NCBI RefSeq assembly: GCF_905475395.1
Contig: NC_058342.1
Coordinates: forward strand, 4,227,001-4,291,000
Length of the DNA stretch: 64,000 bases
Source: Chrysoperla carnea
Taxonomy: Eukaryota; Arthropoda; Insecta; Neuroptera; Chrysopidae
Direction: 5' to 3'
Part shown: piece after piece, positions 47,036-59,917 of the stretch
How the letters are laid out: every line of letters starts with the position of its first letter
Position numbering within the stretch: position 1 is the stretch's first letter
Position numbers and translations under genes: made by a program
The notes under the pieces: model-generated
What the model saw: the letters and a program-made list of their open reading frames with translations, nothing else
The model's database searches: none
What the model was told of the DNA's origin: nothing

Positions 47036-47352
47036 ATAATAGTAAAAATACTAATTATAATAATAATACTTATTTGTAATAAGATACAATATCTTGTACA
47101 AAGGACTTGCTTGTCATTCTTTTATAGTAAACTTATATGTATAAATACACTTAATTCGTAACTCAAAGTAAAAAAGTTCATTTCAATATTTAAAGATTAC
47201 AGATCAAAAACAGCACAAATGAAGGATATGCAAAACACAAGCAAAAAATTAATAAATTTATATAAAATAAAAATAAAAAATATATCAGATAATCATGAAT
47301 ATAAAAAATTTTCAATTTCAAAGTAAAAGATACAAAATTGAGTATGACGTAG
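47036..47352. other. No gene seen
   Basis: AT-rich after the degenerate AAT tract. Confidence 0.4.
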
Positions 47353-47830
47353 TCACTCGCTCAGAACGAACGCTCTTGAACGTATAGTTTCGAAGAAATT
47401 AAAAATCCTTTTGACATAACTTATATCACTACTAATTTCAAGCAACTCTAGAAGGCTTGGGGTTTGTCCATCCCATCCCATAGAAGATAGGAAGCACCAT
47501 CTTGCATATGAATAAACCGGACACACAAGTTATAAATGCTGCAAATCTTCCGTCGTATTTAGGTTACAAACAGTACAGTCAGTAAAGAACGTCTTAAACC
47601 AACGTACATCTTAACAGATGACGAATACGACTGACGAGCGACAGCACCAAAACTACTAGTCCAGTTAACAATCGATCAACAAGATCTGACCAACGAGTTC
47701 GATTTTCGAGTCGATACAGTGCCTTTGAAACAAAATAGCGCAAAGTTCTGGCAGTGGGGAAATGTGGTGTTAACAAGTAACCCGACATTATACATAATCT
47801 GTCGTTCTAAACAACCCGACGATATATTCA
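47353..47830 (-). pseudogene. LINE ORF2 C-terminal fragment
   Basis: Minus-strand reading. A helical segment (MSGYLLTPHFPTARTLRYFV, from 47788) is followed, in shifted frames, by TVCNLNTTEDLQHF, the Cys/His knuckle context common at the end of LINE ORF2. Then comes LLELLEISSDISYVKRIFNFFETIRSRAFVLSE with a stop at 47353. Clade unresolved; no RT core is nearby, so this is a short relic. Confidence 0.5.
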
Positions 47831-48122
47831 TTCAACGGTTCACACACATACAGTACAACTAAAAACTAGGCATAAACTACATATATCTCTGTCGTACTAT
47901 GAGAACATTCGAGGTATTCCAGACGTCTCTTTTCACCATGCTCTGCATAGTGTATAAAGCGTGAGAGTACGCGATGAACAATCAGTCAAGTTTTATCATC
48001 TATCAGAATAACATTAAAATAAATGTATTGTGAACTATATTGTATTTTTATATAGTAAAAAATTCGTTTAAGTATTTCAGTTAAGGCAGTTCATTTTTTA
48101 TTACACAAATTTGATTACGTTA
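47831..48122. other. No gene seen
   Basis: Nothing recognised; could include untranslated sequence of the neighbouring decayed elements. Confidence 0.35.
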
Positions 48123-51100
48123 AGCCCGCCACAACATTATTGCATTTTATAAAGCCACAGTCAAGTGTAGCTGCACAAAAAACTATTAATTCGGACTTGA
48201 AGGATAAAATCGTTGTCAATTCTATTAATATGTGAAATCCACTACAACTAAGAGCACGGAATACGGAACTAATAGCATGCGGAAGCCAGTGTTTTCAATG
48301 ATGGATTCTTATAATTTACGACCTTCAACTGTTTTGTTATCTACTATCGTGGTATATATTTTTGATATTCAAGGTCATCCCCAAAGAATTAGGTTTTTAT
48401 TATATTCTGGAAGTCAAGCAAATTTTTTGAATTTAGATTGTGCTAAAAGATTAAATTTGTATATCGAACGATGCACCTCATCAGTTCAAGGCATGGGTGC
48501 TTCGAATAACTTCGTGATTAGAAAATCAAATACGGTTATTTAGTCTGATTTCATTCTCCTATTAGTTACCCTATTGATATTTTGTTAATAGAAAAGTAAC
48601 TGATAGACTGTCTGATTATCCGATATGTACAAAAACATTTAATTAATTGGCCCTTGACTGATGATACTTTAAATACACCAGGCCCGATACACAGTATTAT
48701 TGGCGTAAAATTGTTCCGTAAATTGTTATAATCTCGTAAGGTTACAGGCTCAGTCTTAGTTCATGCACTGATTGCTGTTCATGCACTGAATTTGGTTTTA
48801 TTGCAATGGGTTCGGTCCCTACGAATACTTGTAAATCGAAATCGACAAAATCATTTCATATTCATGTGAAATCCTCATTAACCGATAAAGTTTCGAAATT
48901 TTGGGAAACTAAGAATATCAATAAATGAGAAAATATATAGCTCTACAGTTCAGCTGGATAAATATGGCCGTTATATCGTAAAACTGCCATTTAAATTAGA
49001 TTTTACAAAATTCGGAAATTCGTTTGATACTACACTTAAGCGATTTTATGCGTTAGAGAATAAATTTTGTAAATCGCTAGTACTAAGATAGCAGTATACG
49101 AAAGTTATAGAAACTTATTTGCACGTAGGGTATGTCATTGGTAAAACCTGAAGGTTTGGAGTTTCCGAATTATTTTATCCTCATCACGGTGTTCCGAACC
49201 TGATGGTTCGTCCACACCTTTACGATGTGTGTTTGATGCGTCTGCAAAAACCGCCACGAATATTCCTCTGAACGATGTGCTTTATACCGGACCAAAGTTA
49301 CAGAAAAAAGCAGTTAATATTTTTTTAAATTTTAACACCGTTTGTTTTCGGTGGCTTTAACTGCAAATATCCGGCAAATGTATTTGTGAATCGGTGTTCA
49401 TTCAGAACATCGCAGGTTTTAACAGATTTTGTCTCGTTTTCCACAACATGAACCTTTCGATATATCAACTAAATACCGTAGCGTTTGGGGTAAAACCTTC
49501 TCCGTATCTCCCTTTGGTTTTTATATGGACGATTTGGTCTCAAGTGTGGATAGTTTGGATGAAGGATTTTTTCAAAATGATGAATTACTTGATTTATTTA
49601 AAACAGGACAGTTTCAATTGACTAAGAGGGCAGTAAATTCTCCTGAATCATTGCTAAAAAGTCCTGAGTAGGAACGATGTTCAAAGGTTGTGGATTTCAA
49701 TTCGGATGGCCTAAAGGTTTTAGACTTACATTGGTACCCTAAATTGGATATATTTGTTTTTATAATAAATAGGGAACCCCGCATTTGAACGAAACGGAAT
49801 GTTTTATTCGTAGTAGCTAGATTGTTTGTTCCTCTTGGATTCATGGCTTCAGTAACTCTTTTGTTTCAACTGTTTATTTGGAAAATGTGGTGTTTAAAAT
49901 TGGATTGGGATAAGGTTTCTGCAGCGGACCTTTCGATAGAATGAAAAATTCCTCAGAATGAATTGCAACTATTGGATAATTTCGAGATATCGCGTCATTC
50001 GGGCGTGTCAAAAACTTAGGAGCAAAAGTTGATTTTGATTGGTTTTGGGGATGTGTGTTTACATTCGTATGTTGCAGTAGTTTAAGCAAAACTAATGCTC
50101 CTAACGGCGACGTTCGTGTCACTTTTTTTGGTTCGAAAAGCTTCTTCGTTAAATATTTCTCACACTATTCCCAGATTGGAACTTCCTGGGGCAGTTCTAG
50201 TAGCTCAATGGTCGTGTTACATTGGGGAAATCCCCCTCCCCTCAAAATGGCATACATTCGTTGCAAATCGAATGCATCTGTGATACAAGAATTAATCCCA
50301 CAAGGTTACTGGTACCACGTGAGTGGGAAAGATAATGTAAGCGATGGCTTATCAAGAGCCATGACTCCATCTCAGTTTTCAGATCGGGAAGATTGGCTTT
50401 CTGGCCCTGTTTGGTTACAATTTGAAAGCGATCAGTGGCCTATTCATGAGTTACAATTTGATCCCATTGATGTACCTAAAGAAAAACCTGTTTCCTTATT
50501 GGTAAAATCGGAACAGGTACATCCTTTATACGAATTGATTAGCATATTTTCATCATTTAAAAATTACTTAGATCTACAGTATGTGTTCTGAGAGTTTCCA
50601 AAAGTCGTCTGGTTTTATCACAGCTGATGATTTCGAAACCGCAGAAATAGCTTTGACAAAGATAGCACAAATTAAACATTTTATCCTTGAATTTTACATA
50701 TTTTAAAATAAAAAATATTTTTCCCCTTCATATAAGGCTTTCTGCAGGAGTCGATTACTCTGAAGCGTTTTAAATTACTACGGGTAGAGGTCGGGGTTTT
50801 AAAATTCGTAAAGCGTACCTTTGTTTGTTTGTATGTTTGGTCACAAAAACCATTCATTTTGAATTAGCATCGGACGTAACAACCGATACTTTTATAGCAG
50901 CGTTTAAACGATTCTTGGCACGTCACGGTGCTTGTTCTATTATTTATTCAGACAGGGCCAATTCATTGTATCCAAAAATGCATTGGCCACTTTGTATAAG
51001 TTAGTAAATTCGTAAGATTATTTAAATCGTTTGCAAGCAGAGGTAACCGATAGAAAAATTAGCGCTAAGTTCGAACCTGCAGTCATTTCTCAGTAATAGG

Positions 51101-51622
51101 GGAAACACAGATAAAGGCGGTAAAAAGTCATTTATAAAAAACCATTCGTTTTCAAATTCTGACCTACGAAGAATTGAGTGCGGTTTTGACTCAAATTGAG
51201 GCCATATTAAATTCGAGACCTCTGTCGTGGCTCAGCACAGATCCTGCGGATCCAATTCCGTGAACATCAGCGCAATTTATTACTTATACCCCTTTACAAT
51301 CGTTACCAGTCCCCGAAGTCCCCAATCCCCCTGAGAATTTGTTTGACCGAAAGCGCTTGCTTGATCACTTGGTATAGGGATTTGGAAACGTTGGTATGAC
51401 GAATATTTGACTCAACTTCAATGTCGACAAAAATGGAATACATCAAGTTCGGACGTAAACTGTGGAACTTTGGTGTCAATTCGTAAAGATAATATTGCGA
51501 CATTGGGTTGGCCAGTTAGGGTTTTAGAGAAATTATTCCCTGGTAACGATGGTGTCACCCAGGTGGTTAACGCACGTAAGAAAACAGGCGTCTACATACG
51601 TCCAGTGGTCCGTTTATGTTAA
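48123..51622 (+). pseudogene. Decayed BEL/Pao element, gag knuckle to integrase
   Basis: Ordered homology to the 11-16 kb BEL/Pao element. LLHFIKP end of the gag knuckle (48140); protease with SGSQANF (48400; the active Asp is Tyr here); RT pieces at 49180-49640, including MDDLVSSV near 49525; RNase H (HTIPRLELPGAVLVAQW near 50160-50215); a DNVSDGLSR linker (50330); integrase core (50790-51000) with YSDR in place of YSDN; C-terminus to 51622. Dozens of stops and shifts; no LTRs found. It retains the RNase H that the younger copy lost. Confidence 0.85.
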
Positions 51623-51639
51623 AATTTTACAGAAGTAAT

Positions 51640-54600
51640 TTCCAAAAATGAAAAAGTAGTTGTCGGAAAATCTGCATCCACGGACTTGGCAGCAGCTGAA
51701 CGAAAACTGTGGATATTTTTAGGAAGAGTTTCTCCAGGGATAAGAGAAGAAAAATTAAAAAATTATTTAAAAGTAAAAATTGAAAACCAAAATTTTAAAG
51801 TTGAAGCTTCTGGCCAGATGGAACAATTGAAAAGCGTTATTTTTTTCGGCGATGACAAGCCGGAAATTTTTGCTCATAAAATTAAAAAAAATATTAGTAA
51901 AAATTTTTTATTATTTTGCAATCTTAGCATAAAGGAAATAAAACAACTTGGCGACAATTACGACAATGTGGACTTTTTATCTGAACATTGGATGAATAAA
52001 AGTCAAATAGAACAGCAAAACATAAAAAGTTATTCGCTGATTAGTGTATTCTCGAGAGTAACTCATATAAGAGGAGGCGTGTGCCTTCGGGCAAAAACTA
52101 ATTGGAAAAGAACATTAGAACTTAAATATTGGCGTTTTGAAAAAGGTCTTGACATATGTCTAACAAATTTGATATAAATAAAACTTAAAATTGATAGCAT
52201 TAAGTGTTAAGAGATAACCGAGTATGGTTTTAATAATTTTTTTATTAATTTAAACCAAATTTTAGGTAAGTTTTTCAAATGTTCAATCATTGTGTTATTT
52301 AAGCAGGGGATTCCAATATCAATTTTTCGATTCTTAAGAGAAAGCATTTTTGATGGGTTTGCTGGATCGCCTTGGAATAGCGCCCACTATTCATGAACCG
52401 GCGAGAATAACTCCAACTTCAGCAACCTTAATCGACAACATCTTTACAAACATGCGTTTCGAGTTTAATAGACGCATAATTAGCAATCCAATGTCTGATC
52501 ATGAAATTCAAATTATTAAATTTGAAAATATAACCATATTTATATAAAGAATATGTAAAAGATTCATTACGAACCCACACCTTTAAGAGTAATTTATCGA
52601 AATGTAATATGGAATGTTTCTCCTTTTTGCTTGGTCAAGTGAATTGCTGAATTGTTTCTAGAAGATAATTTAGGGTCACCAAATTTTGATATATTTATTG
52701 ATACAATTTAATATTATTTCAACATAAGTTTAATCAAGTATCGAATTAAAAAACTTATATCAAATAACTAAAGATAAATCTGATCCTCACCTAAATGCAC
52801 TTTACAAATTAAAAAAGAAACATCACAGAAAATTCGCTGACCAGGCAAAAAGGACATATAATAACAACCTAATTAATAGTTCTGATAGCAAAATAAAAAC
52901 TGCTTGGTCGCTAATAAAAGCTCATCAAAATATATTCAGTACCGCCAAAACAGGTGAAATAATTTTGAATACAAACAATGTTATCACAACTGATTTAAAC
53001 GCTATTCAATAAATTTTTCGTACAACAACCTCTTGAAATTTCTAAAAATATTCCAATGATAGAATCTATTCCAATACTGTTTTTAGTCAACCCATTCCAA
53101 ATTTATCCAACTAACAAGGAGGAAGTGATTTAAGTTATAAATTCGTTAAAAAACTCATATGCGTCTGATAATAACGAATTATCAAACTATCTTACGAAAC
53201 AAACTAAGTACGTTATAGCTGAACCATTAGAATACCTTATAAACTTTATTTTCTTGGAAGGTACCCGCAAAATTGAAAGTAACAGTTGTAAGCCCAGTAT
53301 TCAAAAATAAAGGCGATAAACTGGAGCCCCCAAAATATAGATCCATATCACTTGTGCCCTCATTATCAAAGACTGGAGAATTGTTGATATCAAAATAGCT
53401 TGTTAAATTCTTAATTAAATATAATGTACTTACAAATAAGCAACATGGCTTCACAAAGTTAAAATGTACAAGTACAGCCTTAAATGAATTCTACTCTAAT
53501 TTTATAAATGCAATGGAATAATGGACTAGCGGTGGTAGATGTATACTGTGACTTAAACAAGGCGTTTGACTGCGTTGACCATGGCATATTTCTAAGCTAG
53601 CTCGAAAGGTATGGTGTAAGAGGAAAACCCCTCCAGCTTTTAAAAACATATTTAGAAAATATGTCTCAATTTGTTTCAATAAGTAACAACTATCAAAGCG
53701 CTATGTCATCTCACCGGGTTGTTGAAATTGGAGTCCTACAAGAGAGTGTTCTTGGTCCGTTTCTATTTCTTATATACGTTAACAATATTCCTCATTTTTT
53801 GGAGCATTCCGACATTATTTTGCATGCAGATGCATAACAGTCCTAAACATAAGCCAGCATACGCATGATGCAATAGCTCAGACCAAGTTATTGCTTGATA
53901 AATTTTTAACTTGGTTCACAGCCAACAAAGTGCTGTTAAATATTTATGAAACGAGTTTTATAAACTTTGAAATTCTAAGAACATCTGAGCAAAATATAAA
54001 AAGTATTATGTTTCGAATAATAAAATAGACAACGTTCCGTATACTAAATTCTTGGGAATAATTATAGATGAAAAGCTAAATTTTCCATTACAACCATTGC
54101 AACGGCTTAGCTAAAGAACTTAACAGTATTGTTTATTTGTTCAGAAACTTAAGAAATTCTTTCGACAACAGAATTATGAGAAACTTGTTCTTTGCTTACG
54201 TCTATAGCAATATAAATACGGAGTTCTTTGGGAAAACTCCACACATGCAGCTCATATTTCATTCTACAAAAACGCATATTCAGACCTATAGCAAACATTG
54301 ATATGCAGACATCATGCAAAGAATTTTTGAAAGATTTCGGGTTTTGACCTTGACAAGGATTTACATCTACGAATGTTTTATCTATGCAAAACAAAATTTA
54401 AACTCAATGTATAGAAATAACTATAATCATGACTATGACACGAGACACGCATCCCAATTTATAACTCCTAAACATAACTTAATCTTGTTTGAACGTGGCA
54501 AAATATACAATGCATTTTTTAATTAACTTTTTAGTTGCGACGAACCTATATGTAGTTACACACCTTATCGGCAATAAAATTTATTAATATTATTGTAATT
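51640..54600 (+). pseudogene. Decayed Jockey/CR1-like LINE
   Basis: 51686-52177 is a 163-residue frame: an ORF1-like C-terminal part (FLGRVSPGIREEKLKNYL) fused to the start of an endonuclease (VDFLSEHWMNKSQ, RGGVCLRA). The endonuclease end lies at 52350-52547 (TPTSATLIDNIFTN, SDHEIQII). RT blocks are scattered at 53040-54100: YCDLNKAFDCVDHGIF (53540), GVLQESVLGPFLFLIYVN (53730), LHADA in place of YADD (53815), KFLGIIIDEK (54045). The C-terminus at 54314-54526 has NHDYDTRHASQF and ERGKIYNAFF. Many lesions; the fusion suggests an internal deletion in the 51.8-kb region. Confidence 0.75.
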
Positions 54601-55700
54601 ATTATGCCCCCCCCCGTCTCAATGATAAAAATTGGTTCGTTTGTTGCTCCAAAGTCTGTTTCGATGTTAGTAGTTATATTTGATTAACTTACATTGAGAA
54701 TAAAATTTCGTTTTGTAAGATTTATTTATTTCCATTGCTGAGTTCTGAAAATGTCTTTCAGGTCGGAGGGAAATATTGCGGCCTCTATGAATCCTTTCAA
54801 AAATTTATTATCGTATCTCGGCTTTGAGCTGTTAGATGGGATTTAATTACAGTTTTAAGTTGAGATTCTTTAAATAAACAAGTAAATTTTTGATTGTCTT
54901 TCGGTTTCTTTATTTGAACAAATCTTTATGCAATAAGTATATAGTTTTTGATATGAACCCAACTAATTGAGTTGGCTGTTGGCAATCCATGAAAAGGGAG
55001 TTTTTGTTTTGTTTGAACTCCATAAGAAATTTTTGAATATCATTTGTACATGGTTATTTGTTCGGAATTTTATCATTCAATTAATTAATAAATAGTTTAT
55101 TTATGCGAAAGTGAATTCAAAGTGTTACGTAATTTAAAATTTTTCTTCGCATATTAATTGAACATAAATATAATAATTGAAAGTTATTATTATGTTTCCT
55201 TTTTTCCATAAATTTCCATATCCCGTAACCTAATAACAACAACCATTAGTTTTGATTCGAGGAGGAACCACCGAATTTGGTAAGTCACATAATTTTGAAA
55301 TTTGTATACATTCCATATACTATAGTAAAAATGAAATGGATGAACATGAATGGACATATGGACTGGCCAAAACAATAATAATAACAATAATGATTTCAAG
55401 TAATTGAGTAACTTTTCGTAAGGAAGCATTTAAGTATTACGTAAGCAAATTTTGGATGACTTCGATCCACATCCTCGACCACCTTTACAGGAACATATCA
55501 AATAATCGTTAATACCCTTCCTCCCAACCCTCAAGTGAAACGACGCAAGATTTTTTTTCACACCTTCAATTACACATCAAAATTAAAATTTAACAAAACA
55601 TAGTATTTTTTGTATGGTTAAAGTCAAGCACCTCCTGAATAAAGGCCTAATTTTTTTATTAAAGTACAAAAATGATTGCTAAAAATTTCTCTAGTAAGTT
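54601..55700. other. No gene seen
   Basis: AT-rich, with a C-run at 54607-54615. No motif recognised. Confidence 0.4.
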
Positions 55701-55709
55701 CCTTCTTAG

Positions 55710-55805
55710 TACGTATTTATTTAATATTTTACTTGGTTTTCGGAGTATACAAACTAATCAACTAAAACTAAAAAATTTCCAAGTAAAATATTAAATAAAT
55801 ACGTA
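55710..55805. repeat. Perfect 27-bp inverted repeat, 42-base loop
   Basis: 55710-55736 (TACGTATTTATTTAATATTT...) is exactly complementary to 55779-55805. Weaker pairing extends outward for about 20 bases (CTAGTAAGTTCC versus GTTACTTTAG). Could be the core of a small foldback element or MITE. Confidence 0.85.
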
Positions 55806-55840
55806 AGGAAAAAGTTACTTTAGTAAAAAAAATTCAATTT

Positions 55841-56680
55841 CAACTTTTTTTGGGCTGGCGTCATTGTGTTTATTAGAATTATGTGACTACTGCAGTTTGT
55901 GTTGCATTTATCTTTCTTTTAGCAAAGCAATATAATTTTGTTTGAAACAAGTATTTGTATAAACAACTTTTAATCAATAACCATTTTAAATAAATTGAAG
56001 TAATTTTGAATACTAGAAATGCCGGTCAATATAAATAATATCACTACATTTTATACTAGACAAAATTGGTCCTCATAATTGGGCTACATTCTTTAATATA
56101 AAAAGTGAATTTCTCTTTTGGGAACTAAGACTACGTTTTCTAAAAATGAAACCAAGCTAGACCGATTTTTTGCCAACGAAACTCCCTGCATTCTAAATTT
56201 CAAGAAAATCACTGGATACGTTTCTAAAATTAAAGTTTCCGAGATAAAACTACGTTTTCCAAAATTGAAACCTAGCTAGATCGATTTTTCCACTTCGAAA
56301 AGCTTGCCTTTAAAAAATATTTTTTATTAAAATTAACTAAAAAAAGGTCCTGAATTTAAAATATTCTTTATTAATATAATTAAAGATACACATTTTTTTA
56401 TCAAAATGTTTGAATAATTCTTGTGCGCTTTAACATATAGTTAATTATAAGAATAAAAAAAATACATAATACGATACGTGTTCTAACAAAAGAAGGTAGT
56501 TGGAATTTTAAATAATCCATATCCAGTGAATAACGATAATCATACATTATTCCAGAAAACGTGGTGTTGTAATTTTTAATATGGAATAACATGTTTTTTA
56601 TTAATAAATGATTAATACAGACAATCGAACTTTTTTAGTAGATCCTAGCTTCTAGAGAAGCACAACTGAACTGTAAATTT
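55841..56680. other. No gene; imperfect direct repeat
   Basis: Contains two related ~42-bp copies around 56130 and 56247 (CTACGTTTTC...GAAACC.AGCTAGA.CGATTTTT). No coding motif seen. Confidence 0.6.
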
Positions 56681-56829
56681 TTTGAAATTAAGTCCATTCA
56701 TCATAGGTTAAAAGAGTGAATTCGCAATAGATATTGTATCCTTTACTAAAATTGGTGGCAGTTTTACAAACTATACCAGATGATACATTATCTAAAATTC
56801 CATTACAAAAAAATTGATACTTCAATATA

Positions 56830-57363
56830 ACGGCTTTGATCCAAAAATAATCAAGAAGATGATCCGCAAAACCAAATTCAGAATACAAAGAAACTTTTCT
56901 ACAACATAAAAAGAAGAACATAACCTAAAAATAGCTGCCGTCAGTAGAACTAAATTGAAAAAAATACTTTGAAGCCTTAAAGATAAATTGTTGTCCAAGT
57001 TCATTGCATTGGATGTCAAAATTGTTCGAAGAAATATATAGGTCAAAGTGATGACAAATTATTACAAGATTTAAAGAACATTTGGGACATATCATATGCG
57101 GAAGAATAGAAAAATCATGTGTAGCCGCTCACGTTATCCAAAGTGACCATAAAATTGACAAATCAAACCTAAAATTTCTAAAATCAGTACCCAATCCTTG
57201 CGAATTAGACGATTATGAAAGTATCTACATTCAAAAACTGGGTAATGAAAATGAACTTGGACAAGAGACCTATTCCAAATTCAGATTTAATAAAAATTGC
57301 AAAATCAAAGTTGAATTTCTAACATTGGTAATTTATCCAGTCAAATTAGTTCTTATAAAGTAA
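56830..57363 (+). pseudogene. Penelope-like GIY-YIG endonuclease remnant
   Basis: Reading through frame shifts: NGFDPKIIKKMIRK (about 56833), a CIGCQNCSKKYIGQS block (57006-57052) with the YIG half of the GIY-YIG motif, and FKEH just after. The open frame 57082-57363 then gives GHIICGRIEKSCVAAHVIQSDHKIDKSNLKFLKSV in pieces and YESIYIQKLG, the conserved GIY-YIG C-terminal region with its catalytic Glu. The Penelope RT is not visible upstream, so this is a 3' relic. Confidence 0.7.
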
Positions 57364-59725
57364 GAACTAATTTGAAGTAAGGTTCCAAAAATTCCCGTAG
57401 AGCTAAAAATCGGTATGAATGTTTAGAATACTATTATAAATGAATTGTGAAAAGTCCCCATCAATCCCCCTTGTGCAAAAAATTTTATTGAAGGGGGAAG
57501 TTTGCAAAAATAGGTTTTTCGCATTTTTCAGCAAAATGGTTTGTTTAACAGAAAAAATAGCTATAAAAAATTGTAGATCATTCAATTTTCTACAAAAAGT
57601 GTCTCCATACCTTTTATTTATAAGTATTGCCATTTCCCTGATATAGCGGTTCAAAGAATTGAATAGTTATTTTTTTCGTAATATGCACGTTAATGTACAT
57701 TTATATACATTTTTGGACTGTTACTTATTATTCGCAACATGTTATTCGTACCGTTATGATTGTAAATATTGTAGTGTAAATATAGCACTGTTCGCAATAT
57801 TAAAATTGAAAAACAAAAAAATTATGTTAAATTGTTACAGATACTCTTTAACATGCAAAAAGATCGGCAATAGCGTACTTAAAGACTACACTATGTCCAA
57901 ATACCAGTAAAAAATGTCATGAATATTATTACAAAAAGATAAAAACCTTGATTAAATTCCATTCGTACAAAACAATATCGAAATACCTAAAATAATTAAA
58001 AGAAACTTTTCTCGTAGGAATAAATTTTTTAGCATGATTTGTATCAATGCATGTAAAAGAGGTTTTAAAATAATAAAGTTTTAAGCAACCATGTGCGGCA
58101 GATGGTCTAAAATACAGGCGCATTGAGAATACAAAACAAAAATAAAAATGCCCTAGTTTCAGAGACGATTTATGTTTAGATAGCATGAAAGGTGTTTAAT
58201 TTCTTTTGTCGGAAATTTAACATTCTGAACTTCAAGGTAAAAAGTAATTTTTATAATGAGATTATTTATCATTGGACAAAACTATAATTACTGGAGTAAA
58301 TCTAAGCAAAAAAAGGCTATTATATGGATTAAAAGTTCGAGCAGCGAAACTTTGGGGTTTTTCTTTTCACATCAAAATAAGTATTTTTTGAAATTTTTTA
58401 CTTTCCCGGAGTGGTGCAACATGTTTAAAAAACAAAATGGCGTCAAAAATGGAATTTTTTTCAGAAATTTTATCATTTTTATTTTATATTCGCAAAAGGG
58501 GACATTGGTGGATATCCAAATTTGGTAGGTTTGTAGTCAAGGTTAAGAACTACTCCTCATATTTTTTTTGGGGGGGTTTCGTCCCTTCCCCTCCCAGTTA
58601 TATATATATGTATACATACATATGGTAAAACAGTTCATTTGACTGTAACTTGAAAAATATTTGATTGATTTTAATGAAAATAATATCAATAGTAGGTTTC
58701 ATTACTTACAACTTTCGGTTACAATTTTAGCGAAATCCGTTAAATAGTTCGGCCAAAATTTCCAATTTAGTAAATTGTTTAAAATGGCTGCCATTTTATG
58801 CCATTTTGTCCTACGAGGTTAAATTTTTTTTTAAATTGTAGCATTTTTTATTATCTTTCGATTTTATAATAAGTGGCTTACCCGTAAAATGACTCCTTGA
58901 TCCATATTCTTGCGAAAAACGGAAAATTTAACACTTTCTGGAAATAATTGTTTGGGGGTGTATGGACTGGCTTTGGGGGATGTTTTTTGCTTTGGCTTCA
59001 GAAAACTATTTTTAAAAGGGGTCTATATGGTTTAAAGCAAAATTTTTAAGTTTTAACCCCCGCGCTGTTAGGGGGAAGGGGTGTATGGAATAAATGTATC
59101 TTAAAATATTTTAAAAAGAGGCCAAAATAGTTTAAAATGCTAAAGTAACCCAAAACTTTAGATGTTTTTATTAATATAGCCCTTTTTACAACATCCACCC
59201 CTCCCCGTCCCGCTTTCATATTTTTGCAAATTAAAAATTTTTATGACGTATAAAGGGGTTTTTTGGGTCGCTGATCTCGGGCATGAAAGTAAAACCTTGA
59301 AAAAGAAGGAAAAACATATGTATTGGGATTTTAAGTTTAATAAGTTATATTAGTATCCAGGCGTCGTTCTGTCGTTCCATTGTTTTCCTGTGGTTCTTGA
59401 TGTGAGGACTCATATAAATCTATTATAAAACTTAAGGGACAAAAAATTCAATGTTTTTTTACAGTTAAGAGATTTTTTTGTATCGGAAGCTTTTAAAATA
59501 TTTTACTAAACAGAATTGCACACATTCATTGTAATGAATGATTTAGACATTAAAATAAAATGGATAAATAATACAATGGGTTAATCAAAGGCAATAATTG
59601 ATTTAAACGGGTGCAGTATTCCCGAAAAATTTAAATATTGTATGATCAATTTGATGTATGCTAACTATTTCTAAGCGTGTCTTTTCTCTCAATGTTAGAA
59701 TCATACGCTTCGTAGACAGTTTCAA
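57364..59725. other. No gene seen
   Basis: AT-rich with scattered short G-runs (58570-58600, 58950-59090). The pattern CGAAATCCGTTAAATAGTTCGGCC near 58730 resembles repeated sequence found in insect non-autonomous elements, but no element ends are visible. A small palindrome AAAATGGCTGCCATTTT lies near 58781. Confidence 0.4.
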
Positions 59726-59726
59726 C

Positions 59727-59731
59727 TAGTA

Positions 59732-59806
<75 letters not shown>

Positions 59807-59829
59807 TGGTACTAGTTTCAAGTAGTACC

Positions 59830-59907
<78 letters not shown>

Positions 59908-59917
59908 TATATATATG
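59727..59917. repeat. Two (TA)n tracts with an inverted GTACCATA border
   Basis: AACTAGTACCATATATAT at the left of the first tract and ATATATGGTACTAGTTT at its right are complementary, so the first tract forms one long palindrome. A second copy AGTAGTACCATAAATATA begins the next TA tract. Confidence 0.85.

Noticed and set aside
57440..57646. 68-residue frame after the Penelope-like relic
   Set aside because: No similarity to any Penelope domain; low-information AT-rich translation with an equal-length antisense frame.
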